Source of the DNA: Treponema sp. UBA1747
Lineage (GTDB): Bacteria; Spirochaetota; Spirochaetia; Treponematales; Treponemataceae
DNA: 64,000 nucleotides
Assembly (NCBI GenBank): GCA_002315375.1
Contig: DCHR01000006.1
Location: forward strand, 62,001 to 126,000
Direction: 5' to 3'
Made by a program: the position numbers and the translations under genes. Positions 41,622 through 52,030 of the stretch are shown piece by piece. The stretch's first letter is position 1. Each line of letters begins with the position of its first letter. The notes under the pieces were generated by a model. It was not told where the DNA came from. It made no database searches and saw nothing but the letters and a program-made list of their open reading frames with translations.

Positions 41622-42881
41622 TTATTCCATGTTAGCAGCCTGGATCATTACTTCGGTAAGTTCCGGTTCGAACCAGGTCTGTTCTGCTCTTTTGTAATAT
41701 CCGAATTTTTCTGTAAATCCGTTCTTGTCTTTTTCGTAGGCCTGGTTGTCCCAGACAATTGATGTGATTCCAACTTTACGTCCCTGACGGATGAAAGCGT
41801 TGAACCACTGTTTGCGGTCTTCAGGATTTTCTTTGTTTACAGCACCATATTCTCCGACATAAACTGCAATTCCGTTCTTTACGAATTTTGCTTCCAGCTG
41901 CTTGAAAGTGTAGGCCAGATCACTTGCCATTTTTGGACTGTATTTTGAAGTTCCGTCACCCTGCATTGCAAAAGGGTAAGGGGAGTACATATGAACAGCA
42001 ACACCGAGATTGTTTGCAGGGTCTGCAGGAAGAACAAAGTCTGATGAAAGTGGAGCTGATGTTGTACAGGCATAACCCGGCATTGTGATAAGACGTTTTG
42101 CGTTGTTTCCGCCTGATGCACGGATTGTGTTTACAATTTCCTGGTTGAAGGTGTTGATGATTCCCTGGGCTGCTTTCTGAACAGGATTACCTGTAGAGTA
42201 GTTCCATTCACTGTTTGTTCCGCAGAGACGAGGTTCGTTCAGGGTTTCAAAAACCAGATGTTCATCGTAACCGTTATTGAATGCAAGACAAATCTGTTTC
42301 CAGGTATTTGTAAGGAAGGAAAGTGATTCCTCCAGGTTTTCTTCTGTAGGATAGTATCCGTAGCGGTAAGGCATTTTTGTATTGCGGCTGAAGTTGTCAT
42401 GGTGAATGTTCAGGATAACATACATGTCATCTTCAATTGCCCAGTCAACGATTTCTTTTACACGTGCCATCCAGCGTGGATCGATAGTGTAGTTTGAATC
42501 GATAATGTGGTTGTGCCAGGTTGCAGGAATGCGGATTGTTTTGAATCCGGAAGCTGCCAGTCCGTCAATCATTTCTTTTGTTGTTCTAGGCTGTCCCCAG
42601 CTTGTTTCAGAATTAAGTCCGCCGCCGGTTGCATCCAGTGTGTTTCCAAGATTCCATCCGGTTGTCATGTCGTAAACGATTTCTACTCCGGTTTTTGTTC
42701 CGTATTCTTTTGAACCTGTGTCTGTAACAGCGTTTGTTGCATCAAAAACGCGGACAATTTTTTCAGGTTCTGCAGGTTTTGCATTTTTTGCAGGTTCTTC
42801 TTTTTTTGCTCCTGATGCACATGAAATCAAGGCAAAAGAAAGCATGGCTGTAAGGGCCAGCGAAATAATCTTTTTCATCAA
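41622..42881 (-). CDS. GH5 endoglucanase lipoprotein
   Basis: Family 5 cellulase, 419 aa. Lipoprotein signal MMKKIISLALTAMLSFALIS then C (lipobox LISC) and a Lys/Glu/Pro linker. Barrel motifs: GWNLGNTLDATGG, SWGQPRTTKEMIDGLAASGF, IRIPATWHNH and VILNIHHDNF. The acid/base Glu is in FETLNEPRLCG and the nucleophile Glu in VYVGEYGAVNK. It would cut beta-1,4-glucan at the cell surface or in the periplasm. It is monocistronic, and pairs functionally with the xylanases at 0-18 kb. Confidence 0.95.
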   Translation of the reverse strand: MMKKIISLALTAMLSFALISCASGAKKEEPAKNAKPAEPEKIVRVFDATNAVTDTGSKEYGTKTGVEIVYDMTTGWNLGNTLDATGGGLNSETSWGQPRTTKEMIDGLAASGFKTIRIPATWHNHIIDSNYTIDPRWMARVKEIVDWAIEDDMYVILNIHHDNFSRNTKMPYRYGYYPTEENLEESLSFLTNTWKQICLAFNNGYDEHLVFETLNEPRLCGTNSEWNYSTGNPVQKAAQGIINTFNQEIVNTIRASGGNNAKRLITMPGYACTTSAPLSSDFVLPADPANNLGVAVHMYSPYPFAMQGDGTSKYSPKMASDLAYTFKQLEAKFVKNGIAVYVGEYGAVNKENPEDRKQWFNAFIRQGRKVGITSIVWDNQAYEKDKNGFTEKFGYYKRAEQTWFEPELTEVMIQAANME

Positions 42882-43006
42882 AAGACTCCTTAGTAGTGTT
42901 TATATGGGGTAAATCCCCTAGTATTTTATTACTTTAAATCACCTTCCATATATTGTCTATTACTATCGTCTTGTTTTTTATAAGAAAAATAGGATACATT
43001 AACAGT

Positions 43007-44575
43007 ATGAAATCAAAAATTATTGTAGTTTCTTTCTTTCTTTCCGTTGTTCTGCTTGGTATTTTCTTCTTTTTCAAAAAGAAACCGGCTCCGGAAACAG
43101 AAACAGTAAAGCAGTCAAAACTGGTAACTCCGAAGTTTTCTGAAGAAGTAAAATCTGAAACAGGTTATACAGAAACAGGACTTGAAAAAGAAACTTTTAC
43201 TTCTTTCATCCCGCTTTCAGGAACAGAAACCCTTATCAGCACATTGATTTTTGATTTTGACAATGATACTTATGAAGACCAGGTTATTGTAGTCCGGAAA
43301 GCCGATTCGCCTTATCTGTGGCTGGTAATCGGGCTTTATGATCCGGAAACAAAGGATTATAACCGCGTTGAAGATATTGAAACCAATATTTCAAAGACAG
43401 GTACTTTCACATATTCAAATCTTGATGTAATCGGAAACCATACACAGGCCCTTATTTATCAGGGAGTAAATGATTCCGGTGACTATGTGATGAATATTCT
43501 GATGTGTGAAGGCAACGGACTTGATGCTGAAATCCTTAATACAGGTTCCTTTACTTCTGATGGAACTGTTTTCATCCAGCAGACAGAACGTTCCGAAAGC
43601 TATGAACTGGCAATTTCGGGAGGCGAAAGTTTTTCTGTATGGGTTTACAGTTCGGACAAGAAAGAAGGACAGAAAGAAAAGAATTCTACAAATCAGATTC
43701 AGACTGAATACCGCTGGAACAGTTTTTCCAAAAAATATGAATTCAGCCGCAGTACAACAGTTACAGCCAGCCGTCTTGCAGCAAAAGAATTGTCCCGCAT
43801 TCAGGATGGAACTGTAGAAACTTTTGCAGCCTTTATGGACGGACTCTGGTATAAGACTTCAAATGAGAACAATACAATCAGATATCTTGGTTTCAGTTAC
43901 CCTGAAAAGGAAATTGTTTTTTTGAACGGGGATACAGAAGAAGTTTATAACTGGGAAGATTCAAAGCTCCGTCACAACGGTATTTACCTTACAACTACAA
44001 ATTCGATTATTTCCAGTCTTCACCGTCGTTTCGATATTATGCTGGTAGGGGTGGATGAAATCCGCGTAACTGTCCGTGATGACGTAAAAATGGAAATTGC
44101 TGAAGGTTCCCTGTGGGACGGAAATTATAAGAAAACGTCTTCGGGCTACAATTTTTCATCCAGCGCAGAACAGCTGCGTGATTCAGTAGAAGCATTCAAG
44201 GGAAAGGTAGTTTCAAAGGTCTGGCAGACTTCTGACGGATTGAATTCGATTGCTTTTGATGGAAATATTTATACAGTAAAAACCGGAACTGAAGAAGAAA
44301 AGGGGATTTTCTCTTTGTTTCCGGTAGGCCAGAATAAGGTGCTTCAGCTTCGTCCTTTCTCCGGCTATACAGATTTTGGAAATGAATATACCCTGGATTT
44401 CGGAACTAAGGTCATAACAGAAACAACTGGTACCGGAAAGAAGGCAAAAACTGTTGAAAAAACTGTAACAGATGAAGATTTTCTGATTTTCAAGCCGGTT
44501 AAGGTTACTCCAAAAGAATGTTATGATACAGACGGAAAAACCTGGCAGTTTAGTGCTCAGACTGGGGCTCAGTAA
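43007..44575 (+). CDS. membrane-anchored protein, possibly pallilysin-related
   Basis: 522 aa from ATG 43007; a TTG start at 42953 would only add a poor N-terminus. One N-terminal membrane helix (IIVVSFFLSVVLLGIFFFFK), then a large extracytoplasmic part with FDFDNDTYEDQVIVVR (EF-like Asp cluster) and VIGNHTQALIYQG, and a C-terminal half of beta-rich segments. From memory this resembles treponemal pallilysin-related adhesins, but no HExxH metalloprotease motif is present, so the name is tentative. It stands 47 bases before alaS. Confidence 0.7.
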   Translation: MKSKIIVVSFFLSVVLLGIFFFFKKKPAPETETVKQSKLVTPKFSEEVKSETGYTETGLEKETFTSFIPLSGTETLISTLIFDFDNDTYEDQVIVVRKADSPYLWLVIGLYDPETKDYNRVEDIETNISKTGTFTYSNLDVIGNHTQALIYQGVNDSGDYVMNILMCEGNGLDAEILNTGSFTSDGTVFIQQTERSESYELAISGGESFSVWVYSSDKKEGQKEKNSTNQIQTEYRWNSFSKKYEFSRSTTVTASRLAAKELSRIQDGTVETFAAFMDGLWYKTSNENNTIRYLGFSYPEKEIVFLNGDTEEVYNWEDSKLRHNGIYLTTTNSIISSLHRRFDIMLVGVDEIRVTVRDDVKMEIAEGSLWDGNYKKTSSGYNFSSSAEQLRDSVEAFKGKVVSKVWQTSDGLNSIAFDGNIYTVKTGTEEEKGIFSLFPVGQNKVLQLRPFSGYTDFGNEYTLDFGTKVITETTGTGKKAKTVEKTVTDEDFLIFKPVKVTPKECYDTDGKTWQFSAQTGAQ

Positions 44576-44622
44576 TTTCCCTATATTGAAAATTTTGAGC
44601 GTACATAATAAAATAATCTATT

Positions 44623-46446
44623 ATGACAGCTAATGAATTACGCTCAAAATATATTGAGTTCTTTAAATCAAAAGGCCATGCAGAAATCTCGGGCCAGTCT
44701 TTAATTCCTGAAAACGATCCTTCAGTTCTTTTTACAACAGCGGGTATGCACCCTCTCGTTCCTTATCTTCTTGGTGAAAAACACCCTGCCGGTACACGTC
44801 TTACAGACTATCAGAAATGTGTACGCACAGGCGATATTGATGAAGTAGGGGATCCAAGTCACCTTACCTGTTTCGAAATGCTGGGAAACTGGTCACTTGG
44901 TGATTATTTCAAAAAAGATTCAATCGCATTCTCATATGAATTCCTTACAAGTCCACAGTGGCTTGCTCTGGATCCTAAAAAAATCTCTGTAACAGTTTTT
45001 GCCGGTGACGAAAACGCTCCTCGCGATGAAGAAGCTGCAGGTTACTGGAAAGAAGTTGGTATGCCGGAAGACAAAATCGCATACCTTCCTGCTTCAGATA
45101 ACTGGTGGGCAGCAGGTCCTACAGGTCCTTGTGGTCCTGATACAGAAATTTTCTACTGGGTTGGTGAAGGTCTTCCACCACAGGGTTCAAACAAAGGAAC
45201 AGACAGCGGTAACTGGATGGAAATCTGGAATAACGTTTTCATGCAGTTTGAACGTAAAGACGAAAAGACACTTATTCCGCTTCCAAAACAGAACGTAGAT
45301 ACAGGTATGGGTCTTGAAAGAACAAACTGTATTCTTCAGGGAAAAACTTCGGTTTACCTTACAGAAGTATTCCAGCCAATCATCAACAAAGTTGAAGCAC
45401 TGGCAGGTTACACATACGGAACAGATGAAGCAAAAGACCGTTCGGTTCGCATTATTGCTGACCACTCACGTTCTTCTGTTTTCATTCTTGGTGACCAGAA
45501 AGGTGTTTCACCTTCTAACATCGGAGCAGGCTACGTTCTGCGTCGTCTGATCCGCCGTGCAGTCCGCGAAGGAATGAAACTTGGAATCGACAAAGACTTC
45601 CTGGCAGAAATTGCTTCAACTGTAATCGAAAATTTCAAATGTGCTTACCCTGAACTTGAACAGAATGCACAGAAAGTAAAATCAGAACTTACTCAGGAAG
45701 AAGCTAAATTCCGTGAAGCCCTTAAAAACGGCGAAAAAGAATTCCAGCGCCTTCTTCCAAACCTTATGAAGAATCCTAAAAAAGAAATTTCCGGAAAGGT
45801 TGCTTTCCGTCTTTTTGATACTTTCGGATTCCCACTGGAACTTACACAGGAACTGGCTTCTGAAAACGGATTCACAGTTGATGTTGAAGGTTTCAAAGAA
45901 GCAGAAACAAAACATAAAGAAGCTTCAAAAACTGCAGATGCAGGTGCCGCAAAGGGTGGTCTTGCAGAACAGTCTGAAGTAACAACAAAATACCACACAG
46001 CTACACACCTTCTGCAGCAGGCTCTCATCAATGTTCTTGGTGAACAGGTTGCCCAGAAAGGTTCAAATATCAACAACGAACGTATGCGCTTTGACTTCAC
46101 TTTCGAACGTCCAATGACTAAAGAAGAAATTCAGAAGGTTCAGGACATTGTAAATGAACAGATCAAGGCTGATCTTCCTGTTGATATGCGCATTATGACT
46201 CTGGATGAAGCAAAAGCCGAAGGTGCACGCGCTCTCTTCTCAAGCAAATACGGTGAAGAAGTTAAGGTTTACACAATCGGAAAAGATCCAAAAACTGACT
46301 GGTTCTCGAAGGAAGTTTGTGGTGGTCCTCACGTTCAGCACACTGCACAGATTGGTGATTTCAAAATTGAAAAAGAACAGTCATCATCAGCAGGTGTTCG
46401 CCGTATCCGCGCAACAATTTCAGGTGGACTTCCACTGGAAAACTAA
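44623..46446 (+). CDS. alaS: alanyl-tRNA synthetase, short form
   Basis: Class II synthetase, 607 aa, compared with about 875 in most bacteria. The catalytic core is intact: FFKSKGHAEISGQSLIPEND (motif 1), TCFEMLGNWSLGDYFKK (motif 2) and GAGYVLRRLIRRAVREG (motif 3). The editing domain is present with zinc ligands in YHTATHLLQQAL and VCGGPHVQHT. The C-terminal C-Ala domain is missing, as in other treponemes. It is followed by a foldase and nusB in the order found in T. pallidum. Confidence 0.95.
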   Translation: MTANELRSKYIEFFKSKGHAEISGQSLIPENDPSVLFTTAGMHPLVPYLLGEKHPAGTRLTDYQKCVRTGDIDEVGDPSHLTCFEMLGNWSLGDYFKKDSIAFSYEFLTSPQWLALDPKKISVTVFAGDENAPRDEEAAGYWKEVGMPEDKIAYLPASDNWWAAGPTGPCGPDTEIFYWVGEGLPPQGSNKGTDSGNWMEIWNNVFMQFERKDEKTLIPLPKQNVDTGMGLERTNCILQGKTSVYLTEVFQPIINKVEALAGYTYGTDEAKDRSVRIIADHSRSSVFILGDQKGVSPSNIGAGYVLRRLIRRAVREGMKLGIDKDFLAEIASTVIENFKCAYPELEQNAQKVKSELTQEEAKFREALKNGEKEFQRLLPNLMKNPKKEISGKVAFRLFDTFGFPLELTQELASENGFTVDVEGFKEAETKHKEASKTADAGAAKGGLAEQSEVTTKYHTATHLLQQALINVLGEQVAQKGSNINNERMRFDFTFERPMTKEEIQKVQDIVNEQIKADLPVDMRIMTLDEAKAEGARALFSSKYGEEVKVYTIGKDPKTDWFSKEVCGGPHVQHTAQIGDFKIEKEQSSSAGVRRIRATISGGLPLEN

Positions 46447-46509
46447 AATTGTAACAAAATTACCCGACAGGAGTTTTCTTATAAAATGCTCCTTGGGTGA
46501 GGTAGAGAA

Positions 46510-47595
46510 ATGAAAAAGATAATTTTAGCTTTATTTGTACTTTTGGCATCAACAGCTGCTGTATTTGCTCAGTCTGATCTTCAGGTTCTGGCTGTTGTTA
46601 AGTATAACAAGAGTGAATCAATTACAGTAAAACAGCTTAAAGCCCGCTGTGAGACTTATGAAAAACAGATTGGTAAAAAACTTTCAATCGATGAAAGAAA
46701 ACAGGTTCTTGATGCACTTATTGAAGAAAAACTGGTGCTTCAGGCTGCTGCAAAAGCAGGAATTTCAATTCCTGACAGCAATGTAACTTCATATTTTCTT
46801 TCACAGATGAGTGCTCAGGTTGGAGCTCAGGTAACAGAAAAAGAATTGAACGACCTGGTTATGCAGAGCCAGGGAATTTCTCTGGACCAGCTTCTTCAGA
46901 ATCAGACAGGTATGAATGTTGCTGAATACAAAACATATCTGAAAAATCAGCTTATTGCACAGCAGTATGTTGTAACACAGAGACAGGCTGAACTTCAGAA
47001 AGTGGCAGCAACTGATGAACAGGTTCGTCAGTTCTATGAAGGCAATAAATCTTCTTTCATCTGGGATGACATGATAAAACTGTTTGCTGTAGTTATTCCA
47101 AAGGGAACAAATGCTGATGAAGCAAAACTTAAGGCAAATGATTTCAGAAACAAACTGGCAGATAAAAAAATAACAACAGACGAAATTATTGTTCAGGGAA
47201 CTCCTGCTGATGCCGGTTTCCAGGCTGGAAATCTCCTGGTTCATAAAACTGAAGCTTATGCACTTCAGCTTGGTATGACCTTCAACAATCTTCTGTGGCT
47301 TTTCGGTCAGGATGTAGGATTCCTTTCTGATGTTGAAGAAACAGAAAAGGATTACCGTGTTGTAAAAATCGAAGCTAAATATGACGCAAAAATGCTTGCA
47401 ATCAGTGATATTGTTCAGCCTGATACTACAATTACAGTATACGAATATATTCGTAAAACTCTGACACAGCAGCTTCAGATGCAGGCACTTTCTGCCGCTG
47501 CAACTGAAATTTCGAAAGGACTTAATGTTCCGGAAAATGTGGACCTGAAAAAAACAGGTGATGCTTTAACAAAGCTTTTGGATTGGAGTAACTAA
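46510..47595 (+). CDS. exported SurA/PpiC-like foldase
   Basis: 361 aa. Signal peptide MKKIILALFVLLASTAAVFA, then a SurA N-terminal-type domain (YEKQIGKKLSIDERKQVLDA, LIEEKLVLQAAAKAG, IPDSNVTSYF) and a weak rotamase-like middle (PKGTNADEAKLKANDFRNKL). It corresponds in position and content to the Tpn39b basic membrane protein of T. pallidum. It probably chaperones outer-membrane or periplasmic proteins. A hairpin (46462-46498) lies upstream. Directly coupled to nusB with no gap. Confidence 0.85.
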   Translation: MKKIILALFVLLASTAAVFAQSDLQVLAVVKYNKSESITVKQLKARCETYEKQIGKKLSIDERKQVLDALIEEKLVLQAAAKAGISIPDSNVTSYFLSQMSAQVGAQVTEKELNDLVMQSQGISLDQLLQNQTGMNVAEYKTYLKNQLIAQQYVVTQRQAELQKVAATDEQVRQFYEGNKSSFIWDDMIKLFAVVIPKGTNADEAKLKANDFRNKLADKKITTDEIIVQGTPADAGFQAGNLLVHKTEAYALQLGMTFNNLLWLFGQDVGFLSDVEETEKDYRVVKIEAKYDAKMLAISDIVQPDTTITVYEYIRKTLTQQLQMQALSAAATEISKGLNVPENVDLKKTGDALTKLLDWSN

Positions 47596-47994
47596 GTGTC
47601 TAGAAGAAAGGGAAGAGTCCTGGCTTTCCAGGGATTATATTCATGGGATGTTGGTAAGAATCCGCTGGAAGAGATTCTCAGTTTTACATGGCCTGAAGCT
47701 AAAGATGAAGAAGCTGAAGCATTTGCAGGACTTGTTATCAGCGGTACTGTAGAACATATTGAAGAAATTGATGCAAAAATTGCTTCACACCTTTCAGCAT
47801 CCTGGACAATGGACCGTATCAATAAGGTTTCTCTTGCAATTCTTCGGACAAGTGTTTATGAATTGATTTACCAGAGCGATGCTGAAGCAAAGGTTGTAAT
47901 TGATGAAGCTGTAGAAATCGCCAAGAAATATGGTGAAGACGGAAGTTTCAAATTCATAAATGCAGTTCTGGACAATGTAAAGAACGAAAAATAA
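47596..47994 (+). CDS. nusB: transcription antitermination factor NusB
   Basis: 132 aa. The GTG start directly follows the foldase stop. RKGRVLAFQGLYSWDVGKNP, SWTMDRINKVSLAILRTSVY and VVIDEAVEIAKKYGEDGSFK, with FINAVLDN at the end, match NusB. It binds boxA in rRNA leaders with NusE. Confidence 0.95.
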   Translation: MSRRKGRVLAFQGLYSWDVGKNPLEEILSFTWPEAKDEEAEAFAGLVISGTVEHIEEIDAKIASHLSASWTMDRINKVSLAILRTSVYELIYQSDAEAKVVIDEAVEIAKKYGEDGSFKFINAVLDNVKNEK

Positions 47995-48049
47995 ATAAAT
48001 TGAATATGGAATGATTTTTAATCAGGAAATATTCAGGGAGAAAAGCGCT

Positions 48050-49930
48050 TTGAGTAGAAAAGAAAACGCAGTTAAATGTGTGAAAAGATTCTCTCAGAGT
48101 GCTTTTTTTATTTTAACTCTGGTTTGTGTTTTGGGATTTTCTTCCTGTTCAACCAGGGCAAAATCTACAAGTCTTGCCAGCCGTTTTGAAATTGTCGATT
48201 CCCTGATTACTCACAGTCAGACAAAGGATGCTCTGAAAGAGCTGAAAAAAATCAGCAAGAATGTTTATGACAACTGGACTTATATTGGTCTTTACAAACG
48301 TTATAATCTCCTTGGAGAAAAAGAAAGTGCAGAAAAAATTCTGAAGAAAGGGCTGAAAAAAAGTCCGAAGAATCCGGAACTGTCTGCAGTTTATTCCAAG
48401 TTTTTGATTCAAAACAACCGTTTTTCAGAGGCTGAGAAAATATCTGAATGTCTTCAGAATTCCCGTTATGCTTCCATCTATGCCGAAAGCGTTTTTAAAA
48501 ATCATCTTTCAGAAATAAGCGGTAATAAGCCGTCTCTTCTTTATGAGGACGGAAAGTATTTTGATCTTTACTGGGATTCCTATAATGCAAGCAGAAATCC
48601 TGTTTGGCTCAGAGACTGTGCTGTAGTTTATCTGGTAAAAGGAAAGTATGACGGGGCATCGGAAATTGCACCTCAGGCCTTCAATGATTCGGATGATGCT
48701 TATTTCTGGGCACAGGTTCATTTTGACTCCGGGAATTATGTATCGGCGGTAAATGCCTGTGAGGCTTCCATGTATTATCTGGAAAGTCTTCAGAAAAAGA
48801 TTTCTTCGAATTCCAGCGAAATAAAAGTAGCTGCCCTTGAATCGGACTGTTACAATGCTCTTGCTGATAATTACAATGCCCATCAGATCCGTGAAAAAGT
48901 TCTGTGTGATTATGTTACCGGCGAAGACCTTCAGGAAAATCTTTCGGATGAAGAAAAGTCCCTTCTTCCTCTGGTTGTTGTAAACAGTGCTCTTGAAGAA
49001 AAGTCTCTTGGCAATGAAGAAAGATCAAGTTCACTTCTGGCATACAGCGTAATGAATTATCCGGAATTTGTTCCGGGACTTATTGGTTACGCAAACTTTG
49101 CCTATGAATCAAATCTGGGGCGTCGTGAAGATGATGAAATAACTGCCCTCAGAAAAGCCGGTCTGAAAACTCTGGAAATGGAACGTTATGATAACAGGGC
49201 AAAAATTCCTTTAAGTGATGCTTTGTACAGACTGGATCAGGCTCTGATGAAAATCAAGGATCCGTATTTGTATATTACCCGCCTTGATTTGAAATACAAA
49301 TCAAATCCTTCTCTGACTGTGAGAGACAAGACTGCGGATTTATGGAAGCTGCTGGAAGAAAGTTCTACTGAAACTGTTAAGTATCATGATATTCTTGTTC
49401 TTTATACTGTGAACTTCCTTCTGGAAAACAGTATGGAAGATGATGCAGAAATGATTTTCCGAAAATATATGGCGGTGAAATATTCTCTGGATGCAAAACA
49501 GGATTTCTTTGATCAGATTGCTGACCTGACCCGAACCGTTGATGTTCCGGATCTGGAAATGGCTGCACATTTTGCCTTGAAAAACAAGAAAGTGGATGAA
49601 GCACTCCGAATGTACGAGTTCTGTGTTTTTGAAAGCGCGGGAAGCAGAGCCGGTGATATTTCTCCAAAGGTTTCTTCTGAATCTGCAATGAACCTGGCAA
49701 ATATGTATTACGGGCTTGCTTTGAAAGATAAAGCCATGAACTTATATGGAAAAATTGCTGCAAGAGAAACAAATGCACGGATGAGGTCCATGGCATTTTA
49801 TAGAATTGCAGAAATTAATTACGCTTTCGGGGATTACCAGAATGCATTGCGTTCTGCTGATTACGCCTGTTCTATTGACCCTGAAAATGCTCAGGCTCAT
49901 CTTTTGAAAACAAAGATTACTTCAAAGTAA
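48050..49930 (+). CDS. TPR-repeat lipoprotein
   Basis: 626 aa from a TTG start at 48050, chosen because GGGAG lies 9 bases upstream and the signal peptide then has normal length; an in-frame ATG at 48011 remains possible. The lipobox is in LVCVLGFSSC. The mature protein is helical repeats of TPR type (AEKILKKGLKKSPKNPELSA, and near the end YGLALKDKAMNLYGKIAARE and YQNALRSADYACSIDPENAQ). No named family. It comes between nusB and the type II secretion-like operon, 93 bases before the secretin, and could be an outer-membrane partner such as a pilotin-like protein, an inference from position only. Confidence 0.78.
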   Translation: MSRKENAVKCVKRFSQSAFFILTLVCVLGFSSCSTRAKSTSLASRFEIVDSLITHSQTKDALKELKKISKNVYDNWTYIGLYKRYNLLGEKESAEKILKKGLKKSPKNPELSAVYSKFLIQNNRFSEAEKISECLQNSRYASIYAESVFKNHLSEISGNKPSLLYEDGKYFDLYWDSYNASRNPVWLRDCAVVYLVKGKYDGASEIAPQAFNDSDDAYFWAQVHFDSGNYVSAVNACEASMYYLESLQKKISSNSSEIKVAALESDCYNALADNYNAHQIREKVLCDYVTGEDLQENLSDEEKSLLPLVVVNSALEEKSLGNEERSSSLLAYSVMNYPEFVPGLIGYANFAYESNLGRREDDEITALRKAGLKTLEMERYDNRAKIPLSDALYRLDQALMKIKDPYLYITRLDLKYKSNPSLTVRDKTADLWKLLEESSTETVKYHDILVLYTVNFLLENSMEDDAEMIFRKYMAVKYSLDAKQDFFDQIADLTRTVDVPDLEMAAHFALKNKKVDEALRMYEFCVFESAGSRAGDISPKVSSESAMNLANMYYGLALKDKAMNLYGKIAARETNARMRSMAFYRIAEINYAFGDYQNALRSADYACSIDPENAQAHLLKTKITSK

Positions 49931-50023
49931 GGGATTTTCCCCAAGTTTTTGAATCCTTTCATTTTTATAAAATCAATTTTCCTTTTTTAACTGAAAAAAC
50001 AAATACTTTCATTGAGGTAAAAA

Positions 50024-52030
50024 ATGAAAGTTTGCAGATGTATTTTTGCGGTATTTGTTTTTCTGATGTTTTCAACGGGAAAAAATTTTCTTTTTGCTGA
50101 AGGTTATTTTTCCTGGGATTTTCCCGAGACAGAAATAAAAGATATTCTTTTTGCTGTTTCCCTTGATTCAGGCATTTCAATTACTGCGGATGATACTGTC
50201 AGAGGAAAGGTTGATTTCAGATATTATGGAAATGATTTTGACGAGGCCTTCAATTCTTTATTAACTTCATCTCGGCTTTATGTGAACAAGGGGTCAAAAA
50301 CCTGGACTGTAAGCAGGGTGCTTGTTTATGAAGACAATGGATTTTGTTTTCTTGATTGCAGTGATGCAAGACCGGTTTCTGTTATTGAAAAAGTTTCAAA
50401 AAAATTTTCCCTGAATATCACTTATGATCAGATTCCTGCCGGTGAAATAACTCTGCATCTTAAAACTCAAACCCCTGAACAGCTGATGGATAAACTGGTT
50501 TCAGTTTTTCAGGGGTTTTCTCTGAAAGAAAAAAATAATTCATTTCATATCGCAAAGGAAAGCGGATACGGAAATACACGGGAAATTAAAAAGAGAAACG
50601 CAGACTGCATAAAAATCCTTGGGGACGGAAAAATCAGCATCAATACAGAAGACATTATTTTTGGAAATGCGGTGGGAAGTCTTCTGGAACAGGCAGGAAA
50701 AGAATTCTGCTTTCTGGGAAATGTTGATATAAAGTGTGTCCGTTCCGTATGCACCGCAGAAAATTTTGAAGCGGCTTTGAGTCTGCTTTGCGCCCAGAAC
50801 GGGTTTAAGTTTCAGGTAACAGAAAATGTTTATTATCTGATGCCGTCTTCAGAGGAAAAAAACCGCCTTGTAAACGGAGCAAAGGAATGGTGTTTCTTTA
50901 ATCTGAAATACACTGTGCCTGGAAAAATGATTCCTTTGCTTCAGAAACGCTTCGGGAAAATCGAAAATGTTTTTTCTGATGAAGAAAAGATTTCCGGCTT
51001 CTGGCTGAAGGTTTCAGACGAAGAGAAAAATCAAGTAGAAGCTTTTCTTCAGGAAGCAGATGTCCAGAAAAAGACCTGGATTATTCCCCTGAAACATATA
51101 AAAGCAGATGAGTTTATGAAACGGCTGCCGCCTTCTGTGGACAGGGGAAGCATTTCGGAAGCGGACGGAAACTGCTGCCTCTATTTTTCGGGAACTGAGG
51201 ATGCCTACAAAAAGGTTCTGGGGGAAATAGAACTTTGTGACAGACCTCAGACAAGACTGAAATATGATCTTCTGATTCTTCAATACGATGATGTTTCAGA
51301 AAATAAATGGACTGTAAATTACAGTGCCCGGTCCCTGAAGCCCGGAAATTCCAGTTCCTTTTCTGCACAGCTTGGAAGTGTACTGGGCCTTAATCTGAAT
51401 GTTCTGGCTGCTTTCGGCCTGGATTTTGCTGTATCCCTTCAGAATTCAATTTCAGAAAACAAAATCAAAGTTTTTGCGGATACCTCTCTTCACGGAGTTG
51501 CAGGAAAAGAAATCAATTTTACAAATACAAATACTTACCGTTACAGAGACAATAATCTGGATCCGGAAACAGGAAAACCGGTTTATTCCGGAGTAACCCG
51601 TGAAATAACTTCCGGTCTGAAGCTGGACATAAATGCCTGGGTGGGAGAAGACGGAATGATTACCAGTTCTGTCAGAGCGTCTGTTTCCAGACAGGGAGCG
51701 GACACATCGGGAATAACCGGAAATCCGCCGCCAACGAGTGAAAAAGTTGTGACGACTGAAATCTGCGGCAGGTCCGGAGAACCTCTGGTTTTAAGCGGCC
51801 TTGTTCAGGACGGTGAAACTGTTGAACTGGCACGGACACCTTTCTTTTCGCGAATTCCGATTATAGGAAAATTATTCAAATCTGAAAATAAAAATGTGGA
51901 GAAAACACAGATGGTCATTTATCTGGTTCCTTTTATTGAGAACGAGAAGAAAGAAGAAAGTTTAACTTATGATGCAGTCTGGTTTTCAAAGAGGAGGGAA
52001 GCCTTATGCAGAATTATGAATTCAAACTGA
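50024..52030 (+). CDS. type II secretion-like secretin (GspD family)
   Basis: Outer-membrane secretin, 668 aa, with a signal peptide (MKVCRCIFAVFVFLMFSTG). The N-terminal domains are secretin N0/N1-like (FPETEIKDILFAVSLDSGIS; NITYDQIPAGEITLHLKTQT). The C-terminal beta domain carries GEPLVLSGLVQDGETVELAR and TPFFSRIPIIGKLFKSEN, ending TQMVIYLVPFIE, the conserved secretin gate and end motif. It is shorter in the N domains than classical GspD. The next gene (GspE) starts 25 bases before its stop, so expression is coupled. No pilotin is recognised. Confidence 0.9.
   Translation: MKVCRCIFAVFVFLMFSTGKNFLFAEGYFSWDFPETEIKDILFAVSLDSGISITADDTVRGKVDFRYYGNDFDEAFNSLLTSSRLYVNKGSKTWTVSRVLVYEDNGFCFLDCSDARPVSVIEKVSKKFSLNITYDQIPAGEITLHLKTQTPEQLMDKLVSVFQGFSLKEKNNSFHIAKESGYGNTREIKKRNADCIKILGDGKISINTEDIIFGNAVGSLLEQAGKEFCFLGNVDIKCVRSVCTAENFEAALSLLCAQNGFKFQVTENVYYLMPSSEEKNRLVNGAKEWCFFNLKYTVPGKMIPLLQKRFGKIENVFSDEEKISGFWLKVSDEEKNQVEAFLQEADVQKKTWIIPLKHIKADEFMKRLPPSVDRGSISEADGNCCLYFSGTEDAYKKVLGEIELCDRPQTRLKYDLLILQYDDVSENKWTVNYSARSLKPGNSSSFSAQLGSVLGLNLNVLAAFGLDFAVSLQNSISENKIKVFADTSLHGVAGKEINFTNTNTYRYRDNNLDPETGKPVYSGVTREITSGLKLDINAWVGEDGMITSSVRASVSRQGADTSGITGNPPPTSEKVVTTEICGRSGEPLVLSGLVQDGETVELARTPFFSRIPIIGKLFKSENKNVEKTQMVIYLVPFIENEKKEESLTYDAVWFSKRREALCRIMNSN

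Noticed and set aside
43007..44575. Zinc metalloprotease activity as in pallilysin
   Set aside because: No HExxH motif is present, so only a tentative family resemblance is reported.
46462..46498. Hairpin between alaS and the foldase gene as a terminator
   Set aside because: The arms (ACCC/GGGT and AGGAG/CTCCT) pair, but no T run follows; it may be chance or a weak leader structure.
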